The notes under the pieces: model-generated
What the model saw: the letters and a program-made list of their open reading frames with translations, nothing else
What the model was told of the DNA's origin: nothing
Database searches by the model: none
Source: Rhodospirillales bacterium
GTDB taxonomy: Bacteria; Pseudomonadota; Alphaproteobacteria; Rhodospirillales; Thalassospiraceae
Direction of reading: 5' to 3'
Assembly: GCA_019634165.1 (NCBI GenBank)
Contig: JAHQVT010000008.1
Span: forward strand, 1 to 64,000
DNA: 64,000 nt
Made by a program: the position numbers and the translations under genes
In this document: positions 44,102 through 53,600 of the stretch, one piece after another
How positions within the stretch are numbered: the first letter of the stretch is position 1
Layout: every line of letters begins with the position of its first letter

Positions 44102-46473
44102 GCATCCCCCCATTTGGTTTGAATGGTGGCCAGATCGTTGTTGGCATCCGGTCCGGAACGATAGAACCGGACGGCATCGCCAAGCGGTGTCAGATCGACA
44201 TCCAGAATGGCGCTTTCCTCAAAGCCGCTGGCTTCATCGCGTTTGATGATCAGAACCCGCCGATCATTCTTTTTGCGCGAACGGGTGCGGCCCTGGACAA
44301 ACAGCTTTTGCTCTTCATTGAGATTGAAAGGCTTGAGGCTTTCTTCCGTTACCTTGGAGTTCGGGAAAAAGATCATCGTCGCGGTGTTTTCGATGATGGC
44401 TTCCGCCGCTCCGGTTTTGCCAAGCCCTGCCGGATCCTGAAACGCCATGCCGACTGCACCGCCAAACTTGCGATATTCGCGGTACATCTCGGCCCCGAGA
44501 TCGCGAAAGCCGGGGTTGGAAAGAAGCTTGGCCGCTTCATCAATGAAGATGACAAAGCCGCCATTGCGTTCGGCAACTGATTTACTGATCGCCTCAGAGA
44601 TGTGACCGACCACAGGCGCGCCCAGTGCTGGATCGGCAAGCGCTTCGTTCATGTTGATGCCAACCATGTGGGATTGGTTCAAAAGCCCACCGAGGCTGTC
44701 ATGGGGGGCATTGAAGATATGGCTGCGAAGACCAGTATTTCCCTTGTCGTCCGCAACCCATTGCGCAAAGGCACGCCGGAGTGTTGAACGTCGGGCAAAG
44801 GCAAAAGGATAAATCGCGTTGAGCGTGCGGTGTGGCGGTTCAATCTGAAACGCCAGATCGACGGCATGATTAAGGGCGTCGATATCGGCATCTTCCAGAT
44901 CGATCCCGGCCAGCGATTTTAAGATCGCATAAACACGTTCACGGTTCTTGGGGGTGTCGTCGCCAACATCAAGCGGATTAAGCGAGAGCCCGTCATAGGC
45001 CTGATACAGCCCGCCCATGGCTTCGACCATGAAGCGCGTGCCTTCCTTGGAATCAAAGATGTAGGATCGGACATTGTTGAACTTTGCCAGCCCACCCATC
45101 AGATGCATGATCAGGGTGGATTTACCGACACCCGACGGGGCAAAGACAAGGAAGTTGCCCAGCGAAAAGGGCTTGTTCACCACTTGGAACTGAAACGCAT
45201 AGGATTGGCCGGTTGGGGTTTTAAACCAGCGCACAGGTGCCGGGCCAAACTGACTGGCCAACAGGCCGGTGGCGGAATGGGGCAAGGCCCAAAGGGCGGC
45301 AATGTTCTGATCGCGCAAATCCAGCGGTGCCATAAACTGACTGCCGGGCAATCTGATCTTGCGTTTAGAGACGACAGGCAGACGGTTGAACCAGCAAACC
45401 GGTGCGCCGCGTGTTTGCAGGGCATAGCCGATCCGCTTGTTGCCAAGGATCTCGGTAATCTCGCGGATCAGGGTATTGAGTTTGTCTTCGGTTTGCGCAC
45501 GCGGAATGATCTGGAACTGCGTTGCAAAGAGCGCTGTTTTGCCCTCGGCGAGAAGATCGAGTAGCGTTGATACTTCTGCCGCTGCAGCAGGGTTGCCAAA
45601 CCATGAGTTTGATTCACCCGCCATGCGGCGCTTGTTGACCATCATCGCCTGATCGCTGCCCCATGGATCGCAGATCTGGCAGATCTCGATATCACCCTGC
45701 AGGGCGAGGATCTCGCCGATCAGATGGCCTGAAACCGTTTCTGGCCACAGGGTCACTGTGATGACTTTCTGAAACTGCTGTGCTGGAACATGGGTGGTGA
45801 TGGTGCCCGTCACCTTGTCGCAGTGAAGGTCCGAGGTCGGAAGGTTGGCAGACAAGTTGCGGCAGATGGCGGGGAGATCGCGGCGATATTCGCCACTGAC
45901 CAGCCCATTCAAGAACCCGTTCAGAAGACATGGTTGCTCGTCGTCAGAACGGGCGAGGAGTTCCGGGTGGTATTCCGACAGAATGGCCGGGATCTTCTCT
46001 TCGGCATCCAGCAAGGGCTGCATCGCCTGAGCGGTTGCCATCAAATACCAGTCGATGAAGTAGCTTGATTTATATTGCCGGGCTTCTGCGGTGCCGATCT
46101 CGTCAAGAACAGTGTTTGGCCAAGTGGCATCTGCGGCAATCTCGCGTCGGCGTTTAATCGCAAACAGGCGGACAGCGATGTTGCGTTTGCCAAGTTCCTG
46201 CAGCAGTGATTGACGGCCCAGCAGCAAGCTTTGTTGCTCGGTCTCAATTCTTGCGTCATAGCTCGTGCCCTGTAGGTGCCAGACACGCGAAAGCGATCCA
46301 TCCTTGCCACGGACAGTGACACCATCAACCGGATCAATTCCGTCAAGCTCCAACTCGTCCTGGAGCCAGTCTTGGGTAATGTCGCCCAGCAACAGGCGGC
46401 GACCTGCCGGAACGACCAGTCCCCCAGCCATTCCGGACACAAGGCCCGTTGTGATCACATCGGTCCAGATCAT
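44083..46473 (-). CDS. virB4: T4SS ATPase VirB4
   Basis: This 796-aa protein is the large conserved T4SS ATPase. The N-terminal VirB4/CagE domain is followed by the ATPase lobe with Walker A FLVFAPSGVGKSTLIMHLMG (about 435-454), IFDSKEGTRFMVEAMGGLYQ, Walker B GGFVIFIDEAAKLLSN (about 632-647) and the late GGAVGMAFQDPAG motif. It powers pilus assembly and substrate transfer. The start at MIWTDVITTGLVSG overlaps the virB3 stop (ATGA). Length is normal. Confidence 0.94.
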   Translation of the reverse strand: MIWTDVITTGLVSGMAGGLVVPAGRRLLLGDITQDWLQDELELDGIDPVDGVTVRGKDGSLSRVWHLQGTSYDARIETEQQSLLLGRQSLLQELGKRNIAVRLFAIKRRREIAADATWPNTVLDEIGTAEARQYKSSYFIDWYLMATAQAMQPLLDAEEKIPAILSEYHPELLARSDDEQPCLLNGFLNGLVSGEYRRDLPAICRNLSANLPTSDLHCDKVTGTITTHVPAQQFQKVITVTLWPETVSGHLIGEILALQGDIEICQICDPWGSDQAMMVNKRRMAGESNSWFGNPAAAAEVSTLLDLLAEGKTALFATQFQIIPRAQTEDKLNTLIREITEILGNKRIGYALQTRGAPVCWFNRLPVVSKRKIRLPGSQFMAPLDLRDQNIAALWALPHSATGLLASQFGPAPVRWFKTPTGQSYAFQFQVVNKPFSLGNFLVFAPSGVGKSTLIMHLMGGLAKFNNVRSYIFDSKEGTRFMVEAMGGLYQAYDGLSLNPLDVGDDTPKNRERVYAILKSLAGIDLEDADIDALNHAVDLAFQIEPPHRTLNAIYPFAFARRSTLRRAFAQWVADDKGNTGLRSHIFNAPHDSLGGLLNQSHMVGINMNEALADPALGAPVVGHISEAISKSVAERNGGFVIFIDEAAKLLSNPGFRDLGAEMYREYRKFGGAVGMAFQDPAGLGKTGAAEAIIENTATMIFFPNSKVTEESLKPFNLNEEQKLFVQGRTRSRKKNDRRVLIIKRDEASGFEESAILDVDLTPLGDAVRFYRSGPDANNDLATIQTKWGDAWQSHL

Positions 46474-46769
46474 TTGGGCCCTCCTGTTGTCAGAAGGCGC
46501 GCGCCCTTGCGGCTGCCCCAAAACATCGGGGCAACCAGTAATTCACGGTCATGGTTTGGATTGATCCGCTGATGTTTGACGAGATAGATCCATGCGACGA
46601 TAAATCCGAGAAGACCGCCTGGAATAACAAGAGCGGGAAAGTCGAACACGACGGGCAGAACAAAACCCAGCACACCGGCAAGCCCTGCGATGAGAAGCAA
46701 ACTGACGGGCAGGCCGATCAGGGTCATCTGTCGTTGGACCTGAATAAGAACGGCACTGGCGGCTTTCAT
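46470..46769 (-). CDS. virB3: T4SS inner-membrane protein VirB3
   Basis: This 99-aa protein has two adjacent hydrophobic helices (about 17-40 and 45-66) and a conserved polar C-terminus (RINPNHDRELLVAPMFWGSR). VirB3 sits with VirB4 at the inner membrane. It is coupled by ATGA overlaps to virB2 upstream and virB4 downstream. Confidence 0.9.
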   Translation of the reverse strand: MKAASAVLIQVQRQMTLIGLPVSLLLIAGLAGVLGFVLPVVFDFPALVIPGGLLGFIVAWIYLVKHQRINPNHDRELLVAPMFWGSRKGARLLTTGGPK

Positions 46770-47080
46770 TTGAGAACCCCCAGAAGACCGGAAGCAATGG
46801 CAGGTCCTGCTGTCACCAGAATGCCGCCGATCACCATCATGATGCCGCGCTGCGGATCAAGCCGACCGGTGAATGCCGCCCAGCCGCCATAAACGACAAG
46901 GCCAAGACCCAGTGCGATGGCAAAGATCTTGCCAAAGCCTTCGGCCAGCAGCTCAAGGAAGGAAACAACCGGATCCCACCAGTTGCCACCTGCGGCGTCC
47001 TGAGCAAATGCTGGTTCGGTCATCGCTAATGTCGCGAGGCCTGCGATGACAGCGATTTTGAGAAGATTACGTTTATCCAT
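46766..47080 (-). CDS. virB2: T4SS major pilin VirB2
   Basis: This 104-aa prepilin has a signal peptide cleaved near EPAFAQDAAG. It is followed by two hydrophobic helices separated by a short polar loop (GRLDPQ), the standard form of VirB2/TrbC pilins. It is the first gene of the virB run proper, 18 bases after the TraM-like gene. No virB1 lytic transglycosylase gene is found nearby. Confidence 0.92.
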   Translation of the reverse strand: MDKRNLLKIAVIAGLATLAMTEPAFAQDAAGGNWWDPVVSFLELLAEGFGKIFAIALGLGLVVYGGWAAFTGRLDPQRGIMMVIGGILVTAGPAIASGLLGVLK

Positions 47081-47098
47081 GGTGTGTTTTCCTTGTCG

Positions 47099-47539
47099 TC
47101 AGATCGTCAAAACGGTGAGGACGCCTAGCGTGAAGACGACGGCGACCAGATTGAGGGCGGTGAGGATGGAGATCAGCTTGACCATCTTGCGAAAGCGGTC
47201 CTGTGCCGTATCAGCAAGACGGGCGGCTTCCTGCATGGCAGACAGACGTTCACGCACAGCATCGTTCAGAGCTTCATTCTTGAAGTCCTCAATGGCGGCG
47301 GTGACATCAGTGGTGAAGGCGTCTGCCTGTGCCTGAATGATTCCGGACAGGGTTCGGTTGTGCTGATCAATCAGACGACGGTGCTCGTCGAGCACGACCT
47401 TGTGGATGGTGTAGATCATCAGCACCGGATCACCGTCCTCGACGGTGACCTGGTGAACCTTCCACAAATGCGTGCGCAGCTCTTCGATGCTGTCCATGGT
47501 CAGGGGCGGGGGCGGAGCCTCATCAAGAACACTGGCCAT
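47099..47539 (-). CDS. traM: IncP TraM-like conjugal transfer protein
   Basis: This 146-aa protein has a helical soluble body (VLDEHRRLIDQHNRTLSGII, continuing with coiled-coil-like sequence) and a single C-terminal membrane anchor (about 120-142). In IncP plasmids TraM follows TraL and TraK in this order, and the same order is kept here. Its stop lies 18 bases before virB2, and its start shares one base with the traL stop. Exact role in transfer is poorly known. The symbol is given by size, shape and context. Confidence 0.72.
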   Translation of the reverse strand: MASVLDEAPPPPLTMDSIEELRTHLWKVHQVTVEDGDPVLMIYTIHKVVLDEHRRLIDQHNRTLSGIIQAQADAFTTDVTAAIEDFKNEALNDAVRERLSAMQEAARLADTAQDRFRKMVKLISILTALNLVAVVFTLGVLTVLTI

Positions 47540-48282
47540 TACAGCACCGCCTGTTCCATGGAGGCTCCAATGCTGCGCCAGGTCATCATCAGGCGCTGGC
47601 GCGACATCAAGGGAAAGTCTGCGTGACTGCCTGCTTCATCGAAGGTCAGGCGGGCGCGCATCATTTGCTCGATGTCATGACCGAAGGTTTCCTTGCGAAC
47701 CTCGGGCAGACGCACCAGCGCGTGAATGCGGGTCTTGTTTTTCTTGTAAAGCCCGGAATGTTCGAAGCTCTCGATCTCCCCGGATGCATTCTTGCGCTCA
47801 ATCCGCCCGAAATACTCGTTGAGCCAAACGACAACCGGAATATCGGGAACACTCTGCAAGACCTGATGCAGACCCTGCATGGTGTCATTAAGCGCTTGTC
47901 CTCCTGTCAGGACCGTATGAAGGCGAACCTCATGACCTGCATCGGCCAGCATCTGCAGCGCCTGTGCTTCGACCATATAGCCAAGGAGCGGCAAGAAGGT
48001 GCTGGCACCGTTATCAATCACGACAACCCCGTCTTCCGGGCCGGTCATGATCTGTTCGATCAGCGCATCGAAATAACGCGGGTTGATCTCATCCGGACGC
48101 TCGCCGAGGCGAATGGTTTCGACCGGGAAGGCCTTGTATCCGGCAAAGGTCTGGTTGACCGGATCAGTGTCATAGCATTGAAGCGCGGTTTCACGTTTGA
48201 GGTAATGCTGCGCGAGAAGGCTGGCGACAAACGACTTGCCGACCCCGCCCTTGCCCTGAAGGGTGAGATTAATCAACGCCAT
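47539..48282 (-). CDS. traL: IncP TraL-like P-loop ATPase (ParA/MinD family)
   Basis: This 247-aa protein has a deviant Walker A motif, LTLQGKGGVGKSFVASLLAQ, at the start. Then come an Asp-containing DTDPVNQTF and VVVIDNGASTFLPLLGY (Walker B). This is the ParA/MinD fold, as in IncP TraL. Such proteins organise conjugation machinery or DNA on membranes. It overlaps the preceding regulator gene by 14 bases and is followed directly by traM. Confidence 0.85.
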   Translation of the reverse strand: MALINLTLQGKGGVGKSFVASLLAQHYLKRETALQCYDTDPVNQTFAGYKAFPVETIRLGERPDEINPRYFDALIEQIMTGPEDGVVVIDNGASTFLPLLGYMVEAQALQMLADAGHEVRLHTVLTGGQALNDTMQGLHQVLQSVPDIPVVVWLNEYFGRIERKNASGEIESFEHSGLYKKNKTRIHALVRLPEVRKETFGHDIEQMMRARLTFDEAGSHADFPLMSRQRLMMTWRSIGASMEQAVL

Positions 48283-48505
48283 CGGCGATTACTCCATCTG
48301 AAATGATAATTTTGATGCCCAGCACATGGGCGAGGCGAAAAACATGAGCAGCAGGCAGATCGGTTCGGCCCGCTTCAAAATCGCGATAGGTGCGTTCGCA
48401 AACGCCAATGCGTTCGCCTGCACCTGCTTGGGTGAGACGTTTGGACTGACGGGCTTGCCTTAGGCGGGTGTGAAGGGTGAGGTAATCCGATTGCCAATGG
48501 CTCAT
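48269..48505 (-). CDS. XRE-family helix-turn-helix regulator
   Basis: This 78-aa protein holds a Cro/CI-type helix-turn-helix (RLRQARQSKRLTQAGAGERI, then VCERTYRDFEAGRTDLPAAH) and little more. It lies between traK and traL with short overlaps at each end, so it is co-transcribed with the transfer genes it probably regulates. Confidence 0.85.
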   Translation of the reverse strand: MSHWQSDYLTLHTRLRQARQSKRLTQAGAGERIGVCERTYRDFEAGRTDLPAAHVFRLAHVLGIKIIISDGVIADGVD

Positions 48506-48867
48506 TGGGCGTCCTCCCCGTCATCGGAGGGCGCATCCCATAGGCGATTAAACTCGGCCTGTTCTTCGGCTTTGAGCGTTGGCAGCGTATTGGTTTGGAT
48601 TGGATGTGCGTTTGCAGCTCGCGGCTGCCTGTTCTGACTGTTTGGTCGAACATGCGGTTTTGCTGCAGAGCTTCCAGATGATTTGGCCGCACTGGAACGT
48701 AGTTGTTTAACCCGGTCATAAAACGACCGGCGGGACATGGTGACACGTCCCAAAGCGCTTAGGTCTTCGTAGATTGTTCGGACCAAAATGCCTTGCTCGA
48801 TTTTGGCGAGAATTTCATCTCGCAGAGCAAGTATTTCGATCTTTGCCTGACCCCATTCGGTTGGCAT
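48502..48867 (-). CDS. traK: IncP TraK-like oriT-binding protein
   Basis: This 121-aa protein has an N-terminal helical DNA-binding part (ALRDEILAKIEQGILVRTIY, then LGRVTMSRRSFYDRVKQLR). It ends in a basic, Ser/Ala-rich linker and an acidic tail. The pattern matches TraK-type proteins that bind and bend oriT. It is the first gene of the leftward transfer operon; GGGGG lies upstream of the ATG. It is the reason to suspect oriT elements in the adjacent non-coding region. Confidence 0.75.
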   Translation of the reverse strand: MPTEWGQAKIEILALRDEILAKIEQGILVRTIYEDLSALGRVTMSRRSFYDRVKQLRSSAAKSSGSSAAKPHVRPNSQNRQPRAANAHPIQTNTLPTLKAEEQAEFNRLWDAPSDDGEDAQ

Positions 48868-48988
48868 TGTTGGACCCCCATCATGCCGTTAACGACTTGA
48901 CAAGGATCGGAAATGTATGGTCTCAATTCTCTACCGAGTGCACCAGAATTTGATGTTCCTCGGGGAAAAGAATTGGGCAATCAGGTAT

Positions 48989-49001
48989 GCCCCCGCAACC
49001 A
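48989..49001 (+). repeat. tRNA-fMet 3'-end fragment (candidate att site 1)
   Basis: GCCCCCGCAACCA equals the acceptor strand, discriminator and CCA of initiator tRNAs (known form ...CCCCCGCAACCA). No tRNA body precedes it. A terminator follows 10 bases later, as downstream of a true tRNA gene. This is the expected scar of integration at a tRNA 3' end. Confidence 0.6.
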
Positions 49002-49011
49002 ACTTTAAAGA

Positions 49012-49037
49012 AGCTCGCCCTCGTGGCGGGCTTTTTT
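49012..49037 (+). terminator. Rho-independent terminator
   Basis: The stem AGCTCGCC (49012-49019) pairs with GGCGGGCT (49025-49032) around a 5-base loop and is followed by a T-run. It sits just after the first tRNA-fMet fragment. Confidence 0.8.
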
Positions 49038-49134
49038 AATGTCTGGTAGGTGGGGGAGGTGGACTTGAAACGTATGTTCAAACCAAGCAAAGCAAAGCTT
49101 TGCGCAGGTTCAGCGTAGGGCGAAGCCCATAGCT

Positions 49135-49154
49135 AAATCCTACCCCCGCAACCA
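49135..49154 (+). repeat. tRNA-fMet 3'-end fragment (candidate att site 2)
   Basis: AAATCCTACCCCCGCAACCA corresponds to the T-loop end, T-stem strand, acceptor strand and CCA of an initiator tRNA. The rest of the tRNA is absent upstream. It is followed by a strong terminator 9 bases later. With the + orientation, the intact tRNA gene should be at the left end of the island, outside the window. Confidence 0.65.
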
Positions 49155-49162
49155 ATAAAAAA

Positions 49163-49192
49163 ACCCTGTCACCTTCGGTGGCAGGGTTTTTT
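49163..49192 (+). terminator. Strong rho-independent terminator
   Basis: An 11-bp stem ACCCTGTCACC / GGTGGCAGGGT (49163-49173 and 49177-49187, one G-T pair) has a TTC loop and is followed by a T-run. It is probably the native terminator of the tRNA-fMet gene that served as integration target. Confidence 0.88.
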
Positions 49193-49384
49193 ATTGTTCG
49201 CAGAGATAGTCTTTAAACCTATGACTTTCCCGCGTTATGGGCCTGTGCTCATAACTTGAAGGCTGAGGCTGTGAAGAAATCGCTCCAGTGGCACGTTTTT
49301 AATCGGAAGGTCGAGCACAGCGAAGCCGCGCGCAGATTGCGTCGGGCGGCATCCTCCACCCCCTCTATCCCCCATGCACCTTCG

Positions 49385-50314
49385 TTACGGCTCAGTCGCG
49401 GGCAAAGGCGGCATGATCTCCCCTTCATTGCCATCCTCAAGAACTGCATCCACAACGCCTGCCTCTACCAAATCCACCCGCCCCGGAAACCAAATCCCTG
49501 AATGTGGCTCGGTGAAAATCTGTGCCAAGAAGCTCTCGCTAATACCTTGCCCGCGGTAGAAGGTGATCTCTTTTTCCTGTTCGCCTTTAAGATCATAGAG
49601 AGGCGTCGGGAATTCGAGTTCGAGCTTATATTGATGAAAGCCAAGCTTGGCGTTTGGGCCAAGATATCGCTTTGCCCCGCCGATGAAGGCCGTGGTGCAG
49701 GCTGATTTGCAGGTGTCAAACACATAGGTGTTAAGCTTGCGGTTGCGGATCAGGTAGGCGACCCCGCGGCCTTCATAGACGTGCCCGCCATCACTGTTAA
49801 GCACGATCCCGGTCACCGTCGGGTTCCGGTCCAGCAGTGCGGTGAGTTTGTCGGTCATGCCAAGGGTGAATGTCCCGGTAATATGAATGCGGTTGGTATC
49901 CGGGTTGAGGATCAGCGCATATTGGCGGGTGCGGGCATCTTCAAGCGCGAAGGGGTTGAGCGTTTCAAACTTTTCCGGGGCCAAGGCCCGATAGGTGCTG
50001 GCAATGCTGAGCGCAGTGAAGGCCAGACAAAGCGCAATCGCGCCATAGGTCGCCGCCGTCCAGATCCCGGCAAGAATGCCTGTTTGGTTCCCGGTGGATC
50101 TGATCACGCCGACCACCTGCCAGGCAAAGACAACGCCGTGAAACAGGATGATGAAAGCGATCGTTGCGATCAATGCGTCGGTGCGATCCCGGATAAAGGG
50201 CGGGAGCGTATATTGATCGGCAAACAGGATGAGGACGCGCAGAAGGATCAGGTTGATAAACAGCGCATAGATAAGCGGATGCTTTCCCTGCCAGTGATCC
50301 CGGATATAGGTCAA
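49385..50314 (-). CDS. Membrane protein with ClpP/crotonase-like domain (COG3904-type)
   Basis: This 309-aa protein has about four membrane segments in its first 110 residues (YALFINLILLRVLILFADQY and following). The soluble domain that follows is of the ClpP/crotonase type seen in predicted periplasmic proteins: GIVLNSDGGHVYEGRGVAYL, then NTYVFDTCKSACTTAFIGGA and KLGFHQYKLE. Asp/Ser/Ala around KSACTTAF is where the ClpP-like Ser lies. It may be a membrane-linked serine peptidase, but the substrate is unknown. It is the first chromosomal-type gene after the island border. Confidence 0.8.
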   Translation of the reverse strand: MTYIRDHWQGKHPLIYALFINLILLRVLILFADQYTLPPFIRDRTDALIATIAFIILFHGVVFAWQVVGVIRSTGNQTGILAGIWTAATYGAIALCLAFTALSIASTYRALAPEKFETLNPFALEDARTRQYALILNPDTNRIHITGTFTLGMTDKLTALLDRNPTVTGIVLNSDGGHVYEGRGVAYLIRNRKLNTYVFDTCKSACTTAFIGGAKRYLGPNAKLGFHQYKLELEFPTPLYDLKGEQEKEITFYRGQGISESFLAQIFTEPHSGIWFPGRVDLVEAGVVDAVLEDGNEGEIMPPLPATEP

Positions 50315-50624
50315 CCGATCTTTCCCTAAGAAATTTCAGATCCTTTTTCCACGATACAGTTTTATTGCAGGCCCGAATAGCGCTGTGCGGGTTTGTGTGT
50401 TGAGCAGCTTGCGCCATTGCCGGCAACTTTTCTTTGCCGATAGCAAGCAAAAGATCCATCGGTTGCTTAACGGCGAATTCGGTTTGCCATGTGGTATCGA
50501 GATACGGTGCGATCTGAATATGGGGAGACTTAAAAGCGGACTATAAATAGATCTGTCCCCTTATTTTTAAACTCGAATTTCCTCCCAAGTGACAAGTCTT
50601 TGAATTGTCCCCTTTTTCGTTCTG
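50315..50624. other. Intergenic region, no clear feature
   Basis: The first part should contain the promoter for the leftward membrane-protease gene. The part near 50525-50624 is AT-rich and already resembles the composition of the ATPase gene that follows, which may mark the border of an inserted segment. I see no repeat, RNA gene or convincing terminator. Confidence 0.4.
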
Positions 50625-53600
50625 CTATATGTACAGTACACCGAGCACGTGCCTTGCTGTATTTAATGAAGGTGATCCGTCGTATGTTTCATCATTGCTG
50701 GTCGCAACAACTTGTGACGACCCCAATCCGCCGATTGTTTCAAACTGACGCAAATGAGCCAACTTTCCTGGCAATTGTGAGCCGACCCTCTTAAAGAGAC
50801 TGGATCCATCATTTAAAGTTAGTGCTACTAGTTTGCCTCTGACTGCTTCTAGGTTCGTTCGAGCTATCTCCTGGCCACCCAAAATGGTTTGGTTCGGAAG
50901 AGCCAGAGGAATCGCGCTATCCTCTTTTACTCGGTATGCTACTTGGATCTGTGAAAGTTCAGGAGCCTCTTCAATAAAAGTAGCTTCTCCTTTCCCCTCG
51001 GGTGGTGGCATATCCGTAAAGATTGCTCCGACGATCCTATGAAGTCGAAGTTTGCTTGCGTCATATGTGAGAGATGGACGTCCTTGTAAAGGGTTTGGCA
51101 CTTGTGCAGTTAGTGACACACCTATTGCTCCATGAGGTTTGATCAACCTACGTGCAAATATTTTGTCGTTATAATGAGCAATTACTAAGTCTTGATCGCC
51201 TCCCGGATATGGCTCTGATTCAACAATGGCTACTGCACCAGATGGAATCGCGAAGCCAAGACTCTCACTCCTGATGTAGTAGAAGGATTTATTATCGAAC
51301 CAACTCTGGTTGAGGGTTTCAACTTCTGTATCTTGAGATGGGCCTTCGGCGGAAGTGTCAGTGAACGCTGCAATGTCGGGATAAATTGGGACAGAGAAAT
51401 TGGGGCTAAGAGCAGGCTCCAGCATCTCAACGGCACTGATGGAAATCTCTTCTGTTGCCAAAGGTTCGCGCCAACGATGAAACCTGAATTGTTCGTGAAC
51501 CTCTTCTATTCCGGTTCGTAGTCGTTGAAAATCTTCGGCAACATCTTTGACATCAGCATAGGTAATAGAGGCTTTATCATGATGAGATTGGTTCAGAATT
51601 CTTCGTGCCTCATGCCCTTCTGTAAGGCTTATATCATTCACAAACTTATTAAGAATAGGGTGTTGGAATAAGTCGTTAGAACTATTCGAAATCAAACCAC
51701 GTAGGCGATCAAGCAGTTGAAACAGAGTTAATGCCTTGGTCGATGAAGAATAAGCAGGATGAACAACGTTGTCGAAGAGGTCACCTAATCGGGATTCTAA
51801 AAATACACGCAAGTCTGCAGCATAATCTTGTGCGCTAATGTGGTCATCAGGATTTTTTCGGAATACAGTCCGCTTCCTATCGACTTCTTCTATTGCTGGT
51901 GCCAATTCAAGTGTTGGTCGAACTCCGTTCACGGGGTGGACAGAAAAGTGCTCAACTAAATCCGCTTTGCGGTGTTCGGCAACAAGTGATCGAGCAAAGA
52001 GACGATCATGCGTAGTTACAAGCATCTGTGCGCCAGCCTTGGTAAGGTTCAGGACTCCGCGAGCCAATCGTTCACGATTGTCATTATCGAGTAACTCCTG
52101 AGGGTCATCTAAAACTAAAGTTAATAACCCTCCTCGCTCGTTCAGTACATATTCCCGAAATGCTAGGAAAAAACCTAGGAGTGAACCGCGCAATGCAGAC
52201 GCGTTTGATACATGTTGAGCTGGTGCTGAAACACCTTCACGGCCAACATTTAACTCAAGAACCCCTTTGGCATTCATTCGTGTTTCGGTGGGGGAAGGAG
52301 CGTATACCGTTGCGTTACGGTACATGTTCTTACGCCAATGTTCCGAGCGAATATGAAGAGTGTTTTGTAGTGCACTTACCTGCGCTTCTGCCAGTTCTCC
52401 AAGGGGAACGATTTCTCGTAGCGCAGTGGCAGCCTTGTTGCAGGCTTTAATTCGTTCTTGTTTTACTGAGTGTTGGTCTCTGTGTTTTTGCATCCTAGAT
52501 ATTATACTGGATATATTGTTGAGTGGTGCCACTCCCTCCACGATTTCGAGGAGTGTTTCTAAGTATTGCTTGATTCCAGGTTCCTCATCATTCGAGCCCT
52601 CTTTTCCGCTGCACACACATTTCATGAATTCCCGTAGTTGTAATTTGTTCGTTGTGCGCCATTCCGCAAATGCAAGTGCTCTGTCGATCCTTCTGACTAA
52701 TTGATTAAGTTCTTGCGTTAATTGTGAAATGTTTTTTGGGAAATCGTATGCAGGTGGCTCTTCAAATGCAGGTAAATCCTTCTCGTATCGAGTGAGAAGA
52801 TGTTCCATTTTGGACCTCAAGGAAGAAAGTATGCCTTGGAAGCCATCTGTTTTGAAAAGTTCCTCACCCAGAGCTAGCTTGATAAGATCTTGAGGTGAAG
52901 TTGGTAAATTTTTTCTAGCTTCGTCAACGATGGGGCGAGGGAGCTTTCGCAGCAGTTCACCAACCCAACTTGAGGACCATTGCGATAGAGTTTTTGAGAG
53001 CAGTTCACTATTTTTGGCAACGCCTTTTAGGTGAGCTGTAACTGGTTTATCTGTAACAGGATCGGTTACGCCTTCTAGGTCTCTGTAGCAGATCGCACAC
53101 AAGTTTTCGCTGTCGAAGTTGTGCTCGTTCATCCAAGATACCACGCGAGCGTATAGCTGATCTCTGATAGCGGTCTCAGGAGCGGAAACCAATTGTGATA
53201 TTGTATTTGCTTCTTCGATGAGCTTAGCACGTAACTCGGCTATTTGGGCAATATCGTCCTGAGTTATTTCCATCTTTGATAGACGAGATATCGAAGGAAT
53301 ATTTCCAGTTGACTTAATCTGTAGGATTGCTGGATGAATATTGCGCTCTAAATCATCTCTTGATGATTTGTTTTCTGAGTCGAATTCGTCGCCCAAAACT
53401 GAACGTGCATCATCTAGAGATTTAGTTTTAAGCTCAAGAAAATGGCGATCTATAGTCTCGAGTGATTCCTTGGAGTCTTTTTCGTCAATTTTGGGAAATG
53501 AGCCTTCGAATTGCAGTTTCTCATTCTCTTCTAAAATTGCGGCTACATCACTTTGTGCATCATCATAATTTTGCTCGATTGTGCTGCAGTCGTTATCTAG

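Larger units (their letters stand above)
48868..49384. other. Island right border: non-coding region with tRNA-fMet ends and terminators
   Basis: About 515 bases without a supported gene. The part next to 48867 should contain the promoter of the leftward tra operon. Two tRNA-fMet 3'-end fragments (48989-49001 and 49135-49154), each with its own rho-independent terminator, follow. Between them lies AT-mixed sequence with a short repeat (AAGCAAAGCAAAGCTTTGC). The chromosome appears to begin after 49154. Confidence 0.6.

Noticed and set aside
49038-49134. Possible complete tRNA upstream of the second CCA-like end
   Set aside because: A GGACTTGAAA stretch looks like a tRNA-Ser anticodon arm, but no D-arm, acceptor 5' strand or paired T-arm can be folded; only the last 20 bases match a tRNA-fMet.
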